Below are positions 1-5,646 of a DNA stretch of 12,889 nucleotides, piece after piece. The position numbers and the translations under genes were made by a program. How positions within the stretch are numbered: position 1 is the first letter of the stretch; the number at the start of each line of letters is the position of its first letter. The notes under the pieces were generated by a model. That model did no database searches, had not been told where the DNA came from, and saw nothing but the letters and a program-made list of their open reading frames with translations. The DNA comes from CAIJXJ01 sp964445115 (lineage in GTDB: Bacteria > Pseudomonadota > Gammaproteobacteria > Burkholderiales > Methylophilaceae), in contig CAYUJU010000063.1 of NCBI GenBank assembly GCA_964445115.1, positions 1-12,889 of the forward strand, read 5' to 3'.

Positions 1-183
1 ACCAAGAGCGGCGCCAAAAAGCGCTTCAAGTTCCTGGGGAACGGCAAGGTCAAGCGTACCCATTCGCACCTGCGCCACATCCTCACCAAGAAGACCACCA
101 AGCAAAAGCGTAAGCTGCGCGGTACGGCCATCATTTCTTCAACCGACGTCAAGCGCGTACGCGCCATGATGCCGACTCAGTAA
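1..183 (+). CDS. rpmI: 50S ribosomal protein L35 (bL35), 3' part
   Basis: This is a partial gene: the reading frame is open from the first base and stops with TAA at 181-183, giving 60 residues. The family is about 65 residues long, so only the first few codons are missing. The product is a small, very basic protein of the large ribosomal subunit, rich in Lys and Arg, with the typical segments KSGAKKRFK near the start and RTHSHLRHILTKK in the middle. It ends just upstream of rplT, and the infC-rpmI-rplT order is widespread in bacteria, so infC is expected just left of the window. The 15-base gap to rplT and the absence of a terminator argue for one transcript. Identification rests on sequence character plus position. 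Confidence 0.95.
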   Translation, partial: TKSGAKKRFKFLGNGKVKRTHSHLRHILTKKTTKQKRKLRGTAIISSTDVKRVRAMMPTQ

Positions 184-198
184 TCAAGGAGAGAAAAG

Positions 199-558
199 AT
201 GCCAAGAGTCAAGCGTGGTGTAATTGCCCGTGCACGTCACAAGAAGGTATTGGACGCTGCCAAGGGTTATCGTGGTCGTCGCAAGAACGTCTATCGCGTT
301 GCCAAACAGGCGGTGATGAAGGCCGGTCAGTATGCTTACCGTGACCGTCGTCAGCGCAAGCGTCAGTTCCGTGCCCTGTGGATCGCCCGTATCAACGCCG
401 GTGCCCGCGAATGCGGCCTGACCTACAGCCGTTTCATGAACGGTCTGAAGAAGTCTGCCGTGGAAGTGGACCGCAAGGTGCTGGCCGATTTGGCCGTGTT
501 CGACAAGGCGGCTTTTGCCAAGTTTGCTGAACTGGCAAAGTCCGGCCTCGCTGCTTAA
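199..558 (+). CDS. rplT: 50S ribosomal protein L20 (bL20)
   Basis: The product has 119 residues, the normal length for bL20, a primary 23S rRNA-binding protein needed for early assembly of the large subunit. It begins MPRVKRGV and has the very basic N-terminal extension (RARHKKVLDAAKGYRGRRKN) followed by the globular part with YRDRRQRKRQFRALWIARINA, all typical of the family. A strong Shine-Dalgarno sequence (AAGGAGAG, 187-194) precedes the ATG. In E. coli L20 represses its own operon by binding the mRNA leader; that leader would lie outside this window. The last 20 codons contain three Phe codons (499, 514, 523), and an intrinsic terminator follows 14 bases after the stop, which is relevant to pheST regulation (see findings). 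Confidence 0.97.
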   Translation: MPRVKRGVIARARHKKVLDAAKGYRGRRKNVYRVAKQAVMKAGQYAYRDRRQRKRQFRALWIARINAGARECGLTYSRFMNGLKKSAVEVDRKVLADLAVFDKAAFAKFAELAKSGLAA

Positions 559-571
559 CCGGTAGTACCCG

Positions 572-603
572 AAAAAAGGAGGCTTTACGGCCTCCTTTTT
601 TTT
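572..603 (+). terminator. Intrinsic terminator/attenuator between rplT and pheS
   Basis: The arms GGAGGC (578-583) and GCCTCC (590-595) enclose a six-base loop. The stem is extended by an A run (572-577) facing the T run (596-603). This is a textbook Rho-independent terminator. It would separate the ribosomal protein transcript from pheST unless it is read through, and I see no clear promoter between it and the pheS start. The 5' arm also spells a near-perfect Shine-Dalgarno sequence, but no start codon sits at a usable distance. Confidence 0.9.
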
Positions 604-627
604 CGACAAACGACATTCAGCCGACAC

Positions 628-1611
628 ATGCAAAATCTCGAACAAATTCTGACTGATGCACAGCGTGACTTTGCCGCGTGCAATACCTTGGTGGATCTGG
701 AGCAGGCCAAGGCCAAGTATCTGGGCAAAAGCGGCGCGCTGACCGACTTGCTCAAGGGGCTGGGCAAGTTGTCCAACGAGGAGCGACCGGCCGCCGGGGC
801 AGCGATTAACGTGGTGAAGCAGGGCGTCGAACAGGCGCTGCAAGCCAAGCGCGATGCCATTCTGGCCGCCGAGCAGGCGCAGAAGCTGGCATCCGAAACG
901 CTGGACGTGACCCTGCCGGCGCGTGGTGCGGCGCGTGGCGGACTGCATCCGGTGACGCTGACATTGCAGCGTATCGAGGCCCTGTTCCATTCCATCGGGT
1001 TCGAAGTGGCCGAAGGCCCGGAAATCGAGACGGATTTCTATAATTTCACCGCACTGAATATTCCTGAGGATCATCCGGCGCGTGCCATGCACGACACGTT
1101 CTACGTGGATGACCAGCACGTGCTGCGTACCCATACCTCGCCGGTGCAGGTGCACTTTATGCAGGACCGTGAGCCGCCATTGCGGATTATTGCCCCCGGT
1201 CGCGTGTATCGCGTGGACTCGGATGCGACCCACTCGCCGATGTTCCACCAAGTCGAAGGCCTGTGGGTGGATGATCAGGTGAGTTTCGCCAACCTGAAGG
1301 GCGTGGTGCAGGATTTTCTGCAGCGATTCTTCGAGCGCGACGATCTGGTCGTGCGCTTCCGTCCGTCCTTCTTCCCGTTTACGGAGCCCTCCGCTGAAAT
1401 GGACATGAGTTGGAACGGCGGCTGGCTGGAAATCGGCGGTTGCGGCATGGTGCACCCGAATGTGCTTGGCCATGTCGGCATCGATGCCGAGAAATATCGT
1501 GGGTTTGCGTTCGGTCTTGGCGTTGAGCGCCTGGCGATGTTGCGCTACGGCGTCAACGACCTGCGTCTGTTTTTTGAAAATGACCTGCGCTTCCTGAAAC
1601 AATTTAACTAG
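628..1611 (+). CDS. pheS: Phenylalanine--tRNA ligase alpha subunit
   Basis: The product has 327 residues, the same length as E. coli PheS. It is the catalytic subunit of the cytoplasmic (alpha-beta)2 enzyme that charges tRNA-Phe. Residues 1 to about 90 form the helical coiled-coil that contacts tRNA, followed by the class II synthetase core. Visible core motifs are GPEIETDFYNFTALN in the first third of the core, FHQVEG at 206-211 (motif 2 region), FRPSFFPFTEPSAEMD (substrate-pocket region) and GLGVER at 296-301 (motif 3, with the ATP-contacting Arg). The ATG at 628 has no good Shine-Dalgarno sequence. It lies 24 bases after the T run of the upstream hairpin, so expression may depend on read-through. 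A 68-base spacer leads to pheT. Confidence 0.97.
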   Translation: MQNLEQILTDAQRDFAACNTLVDLEQAKAKYLGKSGALTDLLKGLGKLSNEERPAAGAAINVVKQGVEQALQAKRDAILAAEQAQKLASETLDVTLPARGAARGGLHPVTLTLQRIEALFHSIGFEVAEGPEIETDFYNFTALNIPEDHPARAMHDTFYVDDQHVLRTHTSPVQVHFMQDREPPLRIIAPGRVYRVDSDATHSPMFHQVEGLWVDDQVSFANLKGVVQDFLQRFFERDDLVVRFRPSFFPFTEPSAEMDMSWNGGWLEIGGCGMVHPNVLGHVGIDAEKYRGFAFGLGVERLAMLRYGVNDLRLFFENDLRFLKQFN

Positions 1612-1676
1612 TGCCTGGCGATCAGGGCTCGATGCGCTTGGGCACTGATGGCTGACCTCTACTCGCTGATGGCTGA
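1610..1676 (+). repeat. pheS-pheT spacer: stem-loop plus 11-bp direct repeat
   Basis: The spacer holds a stem-loop whose outer arms are AGTGCC (1610-1615, overlapping the pheS stop) and GGCACT (1641-1646). An inner stem pairs GCG-ATC (1618-1623) with GAT-CGC (1631-1637, one bulged G). No T run follows, so it is not a simple terminator. After it come two identical copies of CTGATGGCTGA at 1645-1655 and 1666-1676, offset by 21 bp; the second ends 3 bases before the pheT ATG. Confidence 0.7.
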
Positions 1677-1679
1677 TAT

Positions 1680-4037
1680 ATGAAATTCTCCGAAAACTGG
1701 CTGCGTACCTTCGTCAATCCTGCCCTGAATAGCGCTGAGCTTGATCACGTGCTCACCATGGCAGGTCTCGAGGTGGAGGCGCTGGAGGCTGTGGCACCTG
1801 AATTCAATCAGGTGGTTGTGGCGGAAATCCTCACGGCAGAAAAGCATCCGGATGCGGACCGCCTGCAAGTCCTGACCGTGAATGTCGGCCAGACAGCGCC
1901 GCTGCAGATCGTCTGTGGCGCGCCGAATGCGCGTGCTGGTCTCAAGGCGCCGTGCGCTTTAGTCGGTGCGAAGCTGCCGGGTGACTTCAATATTCGCCAA
2001 GCCAAGGTCCGTGGCGTCGAATCTTCCGGCATGATGTGCTCCGGCAAGGAACTGGGCATCGCCGAAGAAAGCAACGGCATTCTTGAATTGCCGGCAGACG
2101 CGATCGTCGGACAGGATATTCGGGAGCACCTGGATCTCAACGATAAGCTGTTCACCCTGAAGCTGACCCCCAATCGCAGCGATTGTCTCAGCCTCATCGG
2201 GATTGCACGTGATGTGGCGGCCTTGACCGGCGCCCCGCTGGGTCGCCCGGAAGTCGCCGAAACCGCGGTTTCGCATGCGGATCTCAAGCACGTGACGGTG
2301 GTGGAAGCGGCGGCTTGCCCTCGCTACACGGGTCGCGTGATCAGCGGTGTCAACGCGAAGGCGGTAACGCCGCCGTGGATGGTCAAGCGTCTCGAGCGTA
2401 GCGGTTTGCGCGGCATCAGCCCGGTGGTGGATATCACCAACTACGTGCTGCTGGAGATGGGGCAGCCGCTGCATGCGTTTGACCTGGCCAAGTTGGCCGG
2501 TGACGTGCAGGTGCGTTTTGCCCGCCCCGCGGAGACAATCGAATTGCTGAATGGCCAGCAGGTCGAGTTGCAGTCTGACATGCTGGTGATCGCAGATGGC
2601 AACGGCGCTGTCGCCCTGGCCGGAATCATGGGCGGAGCCTCGACAGCCGTGTCGGATGACACCACGGATATTTTCCTGGAAAGCGCGTATTTCGCCCCCT
2701 CGGCGATTACCGGCAAGGCCCGCCGACTGGGGTTGTCGACGGACTCTTCCTATCGATTCGAGCGTGGCGTCGATTTTGCAGCCACGCGACAGGCGCTGGA
2801 GCGTGCGACACAGTTGATTCTGGAAATCTGTGGCGGTCAGGCCGGTGCAGTGACCGAACTGGTGGCGACATTGCCAGAACGCAAGGCCATTCCTTTGCGC
2901 GTTGCCAAGGCGCAAGCCATTCTTGGCATTCCGCTCGACCAGGCCATCGTTTCCAGCATTTTCCAACGGCTGCAATTCGATTTCACGGTGTCCGGGGATG
3001 TATTCCAGGTGACACCGCCCAGCTACCGCTTCGACATGGCGATCGAGGAAGACCTGGTGGAAGAGATCGTGCGTATGCACGGTTACGAACACGTGCCGGC
3101 ACTGCCCCCACAGTCTTCCCTCGTCATGCTGCCCTCGGATGAAAAGCAGCTCCGGGTGACGGACTTGCGTCAGATGCTGGTGGCGGCTGATTATCAGGAA
3201 GCGGTGACCTACAGCTTCGTCAACGAGGACTGGGAGCGTCGCCTGCAGGGCAACGATGCCCCGATTCGCCTGCGTAACCCGATTGCGAGCGATATGAGCG
3301 TGATGCGCTCCAGCATTTGGGGCGGGTTGATCGATGCGCTGCAGTACAACCTGAATCGTAAGCAGGAGCGCGTGCGCCTGTTCGAGGTGGGGGCGTGTTT
3401 TGCCGCAACTGCCAAAGGATACGCTGAGGCGACGCGTATTTCGGCGCTCTGCTATGGCAGTGCTGTGCCAGAGCAGTGGGCTGAGTCAGCGCGTGACGTG
3501 GATTTTTATGATATCAAGGCACAGGTCGATGCGCTGACCTGTGGACGTGCCCGTTATGAAGCGGCGCAGCACCCGGCGCTGCATCCTGGCCAGTCTGCCC
3601 GCGTGGTGATCGACGGCCGGGCCATCGGCTGGCTGGGCGGCCTCCATCCGCAGTGGCAGCAGCACTACCAGTTGCCGCGCGGCGTGATGTTGCTCGAACT
3701 GGAGGTCGCGCCGTTGCTGGCGCGTGGCTTGCCCGTGTTCAGCGGTGTCGCCAAGTTCCCGCCGGTGCGGCGTGACTTGGCATTCGTGGTCGATGAAACC
3801 CTGCCGGTTCAGGCGCTGTTGGATACCTTGAACGCAGCGCGTGCCGAGGTGGTACAGGCCATCGGTTTGTTCGATCAGTACCGTGGCAAGGGGGTCGAGG
3901 AAGGAAAAAAAAGTCTTGCATTTCTGGTAGTTATGCAAGATACTCAAAAAACTTTGACCGATGAAGAGGCCGATGCCGCGATGGCCAGGCTGGTCGATGC
4001 AGCCGCCCAAAAACATGGTGCCGTGCTGCGCAGCTAA
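1680..4037 (+). CDS. pheT: Phenylalanine--tRNA ligase beta subunit
   Basis: The product has 785 residues, close to the usual 790-800. It begins MKFSENWLRTFVNP, as the family does. Domains in order are the EMAP/OB-fold tRNA-binding domain (about 40-150, with HPDADRLQVL and the GMMCSGKELGI segment), the B3/B4 editing domain (about 210-390, which removes mischarged Tyr), the B5 domain (about 400-475), a catalytic-like core (about 480-680, inactive in this subunit) and the C-terminal FDX-ACB anticodon-binding domain (about 690-785, with KFPPVRRDLAFVVD and YRGKGVEEGKKSLAF). A TGA lies two codons upstream of the ATG in frame, which fixes the start. The Shine-Dalgarno sequence is weak, so coupling to pheS is likely. 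A short stretch near 3900-3960 is far richer in A+T than the rest (see findings). The stop is 20 bases before ihfA. Confidence 0.97.
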   Translation: MKFSENWLRTFVNPALNSAELDHVLTMAGLEVEALEAVAPEFNQVVVAEILTAEKHPDADRLQVLTVNVGQTAPLQIVCGAPNARAGLKAPCALVGAKLPGDFNIRQAKVRGVESSGMMCSGKELGIAEESNGILELPADAIVGQDIREHLDLNDKLFTLKLTPNRSDCLSLIGIARDVAALTGAPLGRPEVAETAVSHADLKHVTVVEAAACPRYTGRVISGVNAKAVTPPWMVKRLERSGLRGISPVVDITNYVLLEMGQPLHAFDLAKLAGDVQVRFARPAETIELLNGQQVELQSDMLVIADGNGAVALAGIMGGASTAVSDDTTDIFLESAYFAPSAITGKARRLGLSTDSSYRFERGVDFAATRQALERATQLILEICGGQAGAVTELVATLPERKAIPLRVAKAQAILGIPLDQAIVSSIFQRLQFDFTVSGDVFQVTPPSYRFDMAIEEDLVEEIVRMHGYEHVPALPPQSSLVMLPSDEKQLRVTDLRQMLVAADYQEAVTYSFVNEDWERRLQGNDAPIRLRNPIASDMSVMRSSIWGGLIDALQYNLNRKQERVRLFEVGACFAATAKGYAEATRISALCYGSAVPEQWAESARDVDFYDIKAQVDALTCGRARYEAAQHPALHPGQSARVVIDGRAIGWLGGLHPQWQQHYQLPRGVMLLELEVAPLLARGLPVFSGVAKFPPVRRDLAFVVDETLPVQALLDTLNAARAEVVQAIGLFDQYRGKGVEEGKKSLAFLVVMQDTQKTLTDEEADAAMARLVDAAAQKHGAVLRS
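3916..3944 (+). promoter_or_regulatory. Putative ihfA promoter inside the 3' end of pheT
   Basis: TTGCAT (3916-3921), a 17-bp spacer and GATACT (3939-3944) form a plausible sigma-70 promoter, preceded by an A8 run (3905-3912) that could act as an UP-like element. The region is conspicuously A+T-rich and uses codons rare in the rest of the gene (GGA, AAA, AGT, CTT, GTA, ACT). In E. coli ihfA has its own promoter within the distal part of pheT, so the position fits. The hexamers are only partial consensus matches. Confidence 0.4.
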
Positions 4038-4057
4038 GAAGAATATCAAGAGGTTTT

Positions 4058-4360
4058 ATGACACTCACTAAAGCAGATTTGGCCGATATGCTGTTCGAGC
4101 AGGTCGGGCTGAATAAACGTGAAGCCAAGGATATGGTGGAGGCATTTTTCGAGGAAGTGCGCAGCGCACTCGAAGAAGGCGATAGCGTGAAATTGTCAGG
4201 TTTTGGCAATTTTGAATTGCGTCAGAAATCCGAGCGTCCGGGCCGCAATCCCAAGACTGGCGAGGAAATCCCGATTACCGCGCGTCGCGTGGTGACATTC
4301 CATGCCAGCCAGAAGCTCAAGCTCAAGGTGGAGGAGCATTACGGTGGAAGCGCAGGCTAA
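4058..4360 (+). CDS. ihfA: Integration host factor subunit alpha
   Basis: The product has 100 residues, the normal IHF-alpha length. It begins MTLTKADLADMLFEQVGLNKREAKDMVE and has the HU/IHF beta-arm sequence RPGRNPKTGEEIPI at 60-73. Pro65 is the residue that intercalates into DNA and makes the kink. With IhfB it forms the heterodimer that bends DNA by about 160 degrees in transcription, replication and recombination. AAGAGG (4048-4053) lies 4 bases before the ATG. The gene follows pheT as in E. coli and many proteobacteria. It may be made from both the pheST transcript and a nearby promoter. IHF-alpha is preferred over HU or IhfB because of the pheT linkage and the N-terminal sequence. Confidence 0.96.
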   Translation: MTLTKADLADMLFEQVGLNKREAKDMVEAFFEEVRSALEEGDSVKLSGFGNFELRQKSERPGRNPKTGEEIPITARRVVTFHASQKLKLKVEEHYGGSAG

Positions 4361-4760
4361 GGTTCAACTGCCGCCTATCCCTGCCAAGCGTTATTTCACG
4401 ATTGGCGAGGTGAGCGAGTTGTGCGGCGTGAAGCCGCACGTGCTGCGCTACTGGGAGCAGGAATTCACCCAGCTCAAGCCGGTGAAACGTCGTGGCAACC
4501 GTCGCTACTACCAGCACCATGAAGTCCTGCTGGTGCGCCGTATCCGCGAATTGCTGTACGAGCAGGGCTTTACTATCAGTGGGGCACGCAATCGTCTGGA
4601 AGATGGCGATGTGCGGGCCGAGCCGCAATCGTCAGTTGCAACAGTGGCGGTGCCAGCCCCAGTCGCACCCGTGGCGCCGGCGGCTCCCAGTTTCGATTTC
4701 GCCAGGTTGCGCGCCGATCTGCGCGATGTGCTGCAATTGCTGCGTCCATCGGTTTCCTGA
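4344..4760 (+). CDS. MerR family transcriptional regulator
   Basis: The product has 138 residues from a GTG start at 4344, which lies inside the end of ihfA (17-base overlap). The GTG is preferred because GGAGG (4330-4334) is 9 bases upstream and the MerR homology begins shortly after it. An earlier in-frame ATG at 4302 would add a non-homologous basic tail. Residues about 16-85 form the winged helix-turn-helix: KRYFTIGEVSELCGVKPHVLRYWEQEF, then the wing RRGNRRYY and the helical LLYEQGFTISGARNRL. A Pro/Ala-rich linker (about 99-115) leads to a short C-terminal helix (RLRADLRDVLQLL). There is no cysteine cluster or large ligand domain, so a metal- or drug-sensing role is not supported. This subgroup commonly follows ihfA in proteobacteria; its targets are unknown to me. 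Confidence 0.9.
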   Translation: MEAQAKVQLPPIPAKRYFTIGEVSELCGVKPHVLRYWEQEFTQLKPVKRRGNRRYYQHHEVLLVRRIRELLYEQGFTISGARNRLEDGDVRAEPQSSVATVAVPAPVAPVAPAAPSFDFARLRADLRDVLQLLRPSVS

Positions 4761-4768
4761 AAAATCTT

Positions 4769-4786
4769 GCCCGTCGTTTGGCGGGC
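4769..4786 (+). terminator. Weak hairpin after the merR-type gene
   Basis: GCCCGTC (4769-4775) pairs with GGCGGGC (4780-4786), with one G-T wobble, around a GTTT loop. It lies 8 bases after the MerR-gene stop. There is no T run behind it, so it is at best a weak or factor-aided terminator. It overlaps the -35 element of the tRNA promoter. Confidence 0.35.
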
Positions 4787-4806
4787 GTCCGACTTTCCGC
4801 TATAAT
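4778..4806 (+). promoter_or_regulatory. Promoter of the tRNA-Pro gene
   Basis: TTGGCG (4778-4783), a 17-bp spacer and a perfect TATAAT (4801-4806) sit 38 bases before the mature tRNA 5' end. The bases after the -10 box (CGCGCC) are G+C-rich, as in stable-RNA promoters under stringent control. That regulation is inferred from the base pattern only. Confidence 0.8.
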
Positions 4807-4844
4807 CGCGCCTCTCGTGTGTCTGGCAACAGATACCGATGGTT

Positions 4845-4921
4845 CGGGGCGTAGCGCAGCCTGGTAGCGTACTTGCATGGGGTGCAAGGGGTCGGGAGTT
4901 CGAATCTCCCCGCCCCGACCA
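4845..4921 (+). tRNA. tRNA-Pro (anticodon GGG)
   Basis: The gene is 77 bases long with CCA encoded (4919-4921). The acceptor stem CGGGGCG (4845-4851) pairs with CGCCCCG (4911-4917), and the discriminator base is A. The D arm is GCGC/GCGT with an AGCCTGGTA loop. The anticodon stem CTTGC/GCAAG encloses the loop ATGGGGT, with anticodon GGG at 4879-4881 and G37 after it. The T arm is GGGAG-TTCGAAT-CTCCC. It reads CCC and CCU codons. It has its own promoter and terminator. Confidence 0.97.
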
Positions 4922-4940
4922 ATTAAAGATGTACGAAATA

Positions 4941-4964
4941 AAAGCCACCTTCGGGTGGTTTTTT
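4941..4964 (+). terminator. Intrinsic terminator of tRNA-Pro
   Basis: CCACC (4945-4949) and GGTGG (4954-4958) close a TTCG tetraloop with the stabilising C-G closing pair. T6 (4959-4964) follows, and upstream A residues can extend the stem. It lies 19 bases after the tRNA. Confidence 0.92.
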
Positions 4965-5025
4965 CGTTTGGATGGCGGTGGCGTGACGTACTGAATGCGA
5001 TGTCAGAGAAATTCGACTGAATTGT

Positions 5026-5055
5026 TTGATTTTTTTGACAGAATATCCCTATACT
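5026..5055 (+). promoter_or_regulatory. Promoter of the 45-residue membrane-protein gene
   Basis: TTGATT (5026-5031), an 18-bp spacer and TATACT (5050-5055) form a good sigma-70-type promoter in an A+T-rich stretch. This predicts a start near 5062 and a leader of about 47 bases before the ATG at 5109. The perfect TTGACA at 5035-5040 is only 9 bp from the TATACT and cannot serve the same -10 box. Confidence 0.65.
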
Positions 5056-5067
5056 TCACGCGTACAC

Positions 5068-5103
5068 ACCCCAGCTTGGGGCGGTTAATTACAATCAAGG
5101 GGT
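5068..5103 (+). promoter_or_regulatory. Leader hairpin with alternative pairing to the ribosome binding site
   Basis: CCCCA (5069-5073) pairs with TGGGG (5077-5081) around a three-base loop. The same 5' arm, read as ACCCC (5068-5072), is also complementary to GGGGT (5099-5103), which is the core of the Shine-Dalgarno region of the following gene. The two pairings exclude each other. Confidence 0.4.
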
Positions 5104-5108
5104 CGCTG

Positions 5109-5246
5109 ATGGCTTTAGCGCTTTATTACGTGGCGGCAATCGCCATCCTGATTATGCACTACACCGGATTTCTGCAAAGAAACAATATGGAGTGGTTGGT
5201 GTTCGTCATCGCGGTGTCTGTTTTTCCTGCGGTGCTTTATCTCTAG
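5109..5246 (+). CDS. Small two-helix membrane protein, function unknown
   Basis: The product has 45 residues and is not recognised. The ATG at 5109 has a good Shine-Dalgarno sequence (AAGGGG, 5097-5102) 6 bases away and lies behind a credible promoter. In-frame starts further upstream (from 4995) would lie before or within that promoter. The sequence has two hydrophobic segments, about residues 4-21 (LYYVAAIAILIMHYTGF) and 27-45 (MEWLVFVIAVSVFPAVLYL), separated by the polar QRNN, so it should be a helical hairpin in the inner membrane. It has no cysteines and no catalytic motif. A structured region, a terminator and the SemiSWEET gene follow. It may be a small membrane regulator, a partner of the transporter, or a leader peptide for its expression. 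That it is translated is inferred from promoter, ribosome binding site and composition. Confidence 0.65.
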   Translation: MALALYYVAAIAILIMHYTGFLQRNNMEWLVFVIAVSVFPAVLYL

Positions 5247-5329
5247 CGCTCAGGGGCGCGTCTGTCGGGAGATGACGAGCGCCTCTTGTTGTGGTGATGC
5301 TTAGGGTTGAAACAACCGGAGGCATCCGG
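5246..5329 (+). other. Structured spacer between the small gene and SemiSWEET gene
   Basis: This spacer has several complementary segments. GCGCTC (5246-5251) pairs with GAGCGC (5277-5282). GATGC (5296-5300) pairs with GCATC (5322-5326), enclosing the hairpin GGTTG-AAA-CAACC (5305-5317). CCGGA (5316-5320) pairs with TCCGG (5325-5329), which competes with the latter structures. No convincing promoter is visible here. The segment may be an untranslated leader for the SemiSWEET gene. Confidence 0.45.
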
Positions 5330-5341
5330 AAAAAATATCTG

Positions 5342-5369
5342 ACGGCGCTTTTGAGCGCCGTTTTCTTTT
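5342..5369 (+). terminator. Intrinsic terminator directly before the SemiSWEET gene
   Basis: ACGGCGCT (5342-5349) and AGCGCCGT (5354-5361) form an 8-bp perfect stem with a TTTG loop, followed by TTTCTTTT. Its tail touches the ribosome binding site (GGGGA, 5370-5374) of the next gene, so it can end the small-gene transcript or act as an attenuator for the transporter gene. Confidence 0.88.
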
Positions 5370-5379
5370 GGGGAATTTT

Positions 5380-5646
5380 GTGATCGATTGGGCGAATATG
5401 ATCGGCTATCCGGCGGCTTTTCTGACGACGGTGGCATTTGTGCCGCAGGCCTGGAAATCCTGGAGAACGCACGATTTGTCCGGTATCTCCTTGCCGATGT
5501 ATGCGATGTTTACCCTTGGCGTAGCGTTGTGGCTGGCGTACGGGGTGTCGATCGGCAGCTGGCCGGTGATGGTGGCGAACGCCGTGACCTTTTTGCTGGC
5601 GTCGTTGGTGCTGTGGTTGAAGATTGGTGAAACGCGGTCAGTCTGA
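5380..5646 (+). CDS. SemiSWEET family sugar transporter (PQ-loop repeat protein)
   Basis: The product has 88 residues from a GTG at 5380, chosen because GGGGA lies 5 bases upstream. An earlier in-frame TTG (5368) falls in the terminator tail. The size fits SemiSWEETs, which are single three-helix bundles that dimerise in the inner membrane and pass sugars down a gradient. Helix 1 (about 6-25) carries the Pro22-Gln23 PQ pair (FVPQAWKSW), helix 2 (about 38-56) carries SLPMYAMFTLGVALWLAYG, and helix 3 (about 61-81) carries Pro62 and Asn67 (PVMVANAVTF), matching the family's conserved binding-site Trp and Asn (here probably Trp51 and Asn67). The substrate cannot be read from sequence. A terminator sits directly in front and no independent promoter is evident. 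Its last 9 bases overlap the convergent Rap1a-type gene. Confidence 0.88.
   Translation: MIDWANMIGYPAAFLTTVAFVPQAWKSWRTHDLSGISLPMYAMFTLGVALWLAYGVSIGSWPVMVANAVTFLLASLVLWLKIGETRSV

Noticed and set aside
184..1602. Long minus-strand open frame (472 codons) opposite rplT and pheS
   Set aside because: It is antisense to two certain genes, has no family character or ribosome binding site, and long antisense frames are common opposite G+C-rich genes with biased third positions.
1959..3092. Minus-strand open frame (377 codons) opposite pheT
   Set aside because: Same reason: His/Gln/Arg-rich shadow translation with no recognisable domain.
4302..4343. Earlier ATG start for the MerR-type gene
   Set aside because: It lies deep in ihfA and adds a basic tail foreign to the family; the GTG at 4344 has a good ribosome binding site.
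4508..4948. Minus-strand open frame reading through tRNA-Pro with the sequence WSGRGDSNSRP
   Set aside because: This is the well-known false protein made by translating a tRNA gene on the wrong strand.
5035..5055. TTGACA (5035-5040) with TATACT (5050-5055) as a promoter pair
   Set aside because: The 9-bp spacing is too short; TTGATT at 5026-5031 fits the same -10 box at 18 bp.
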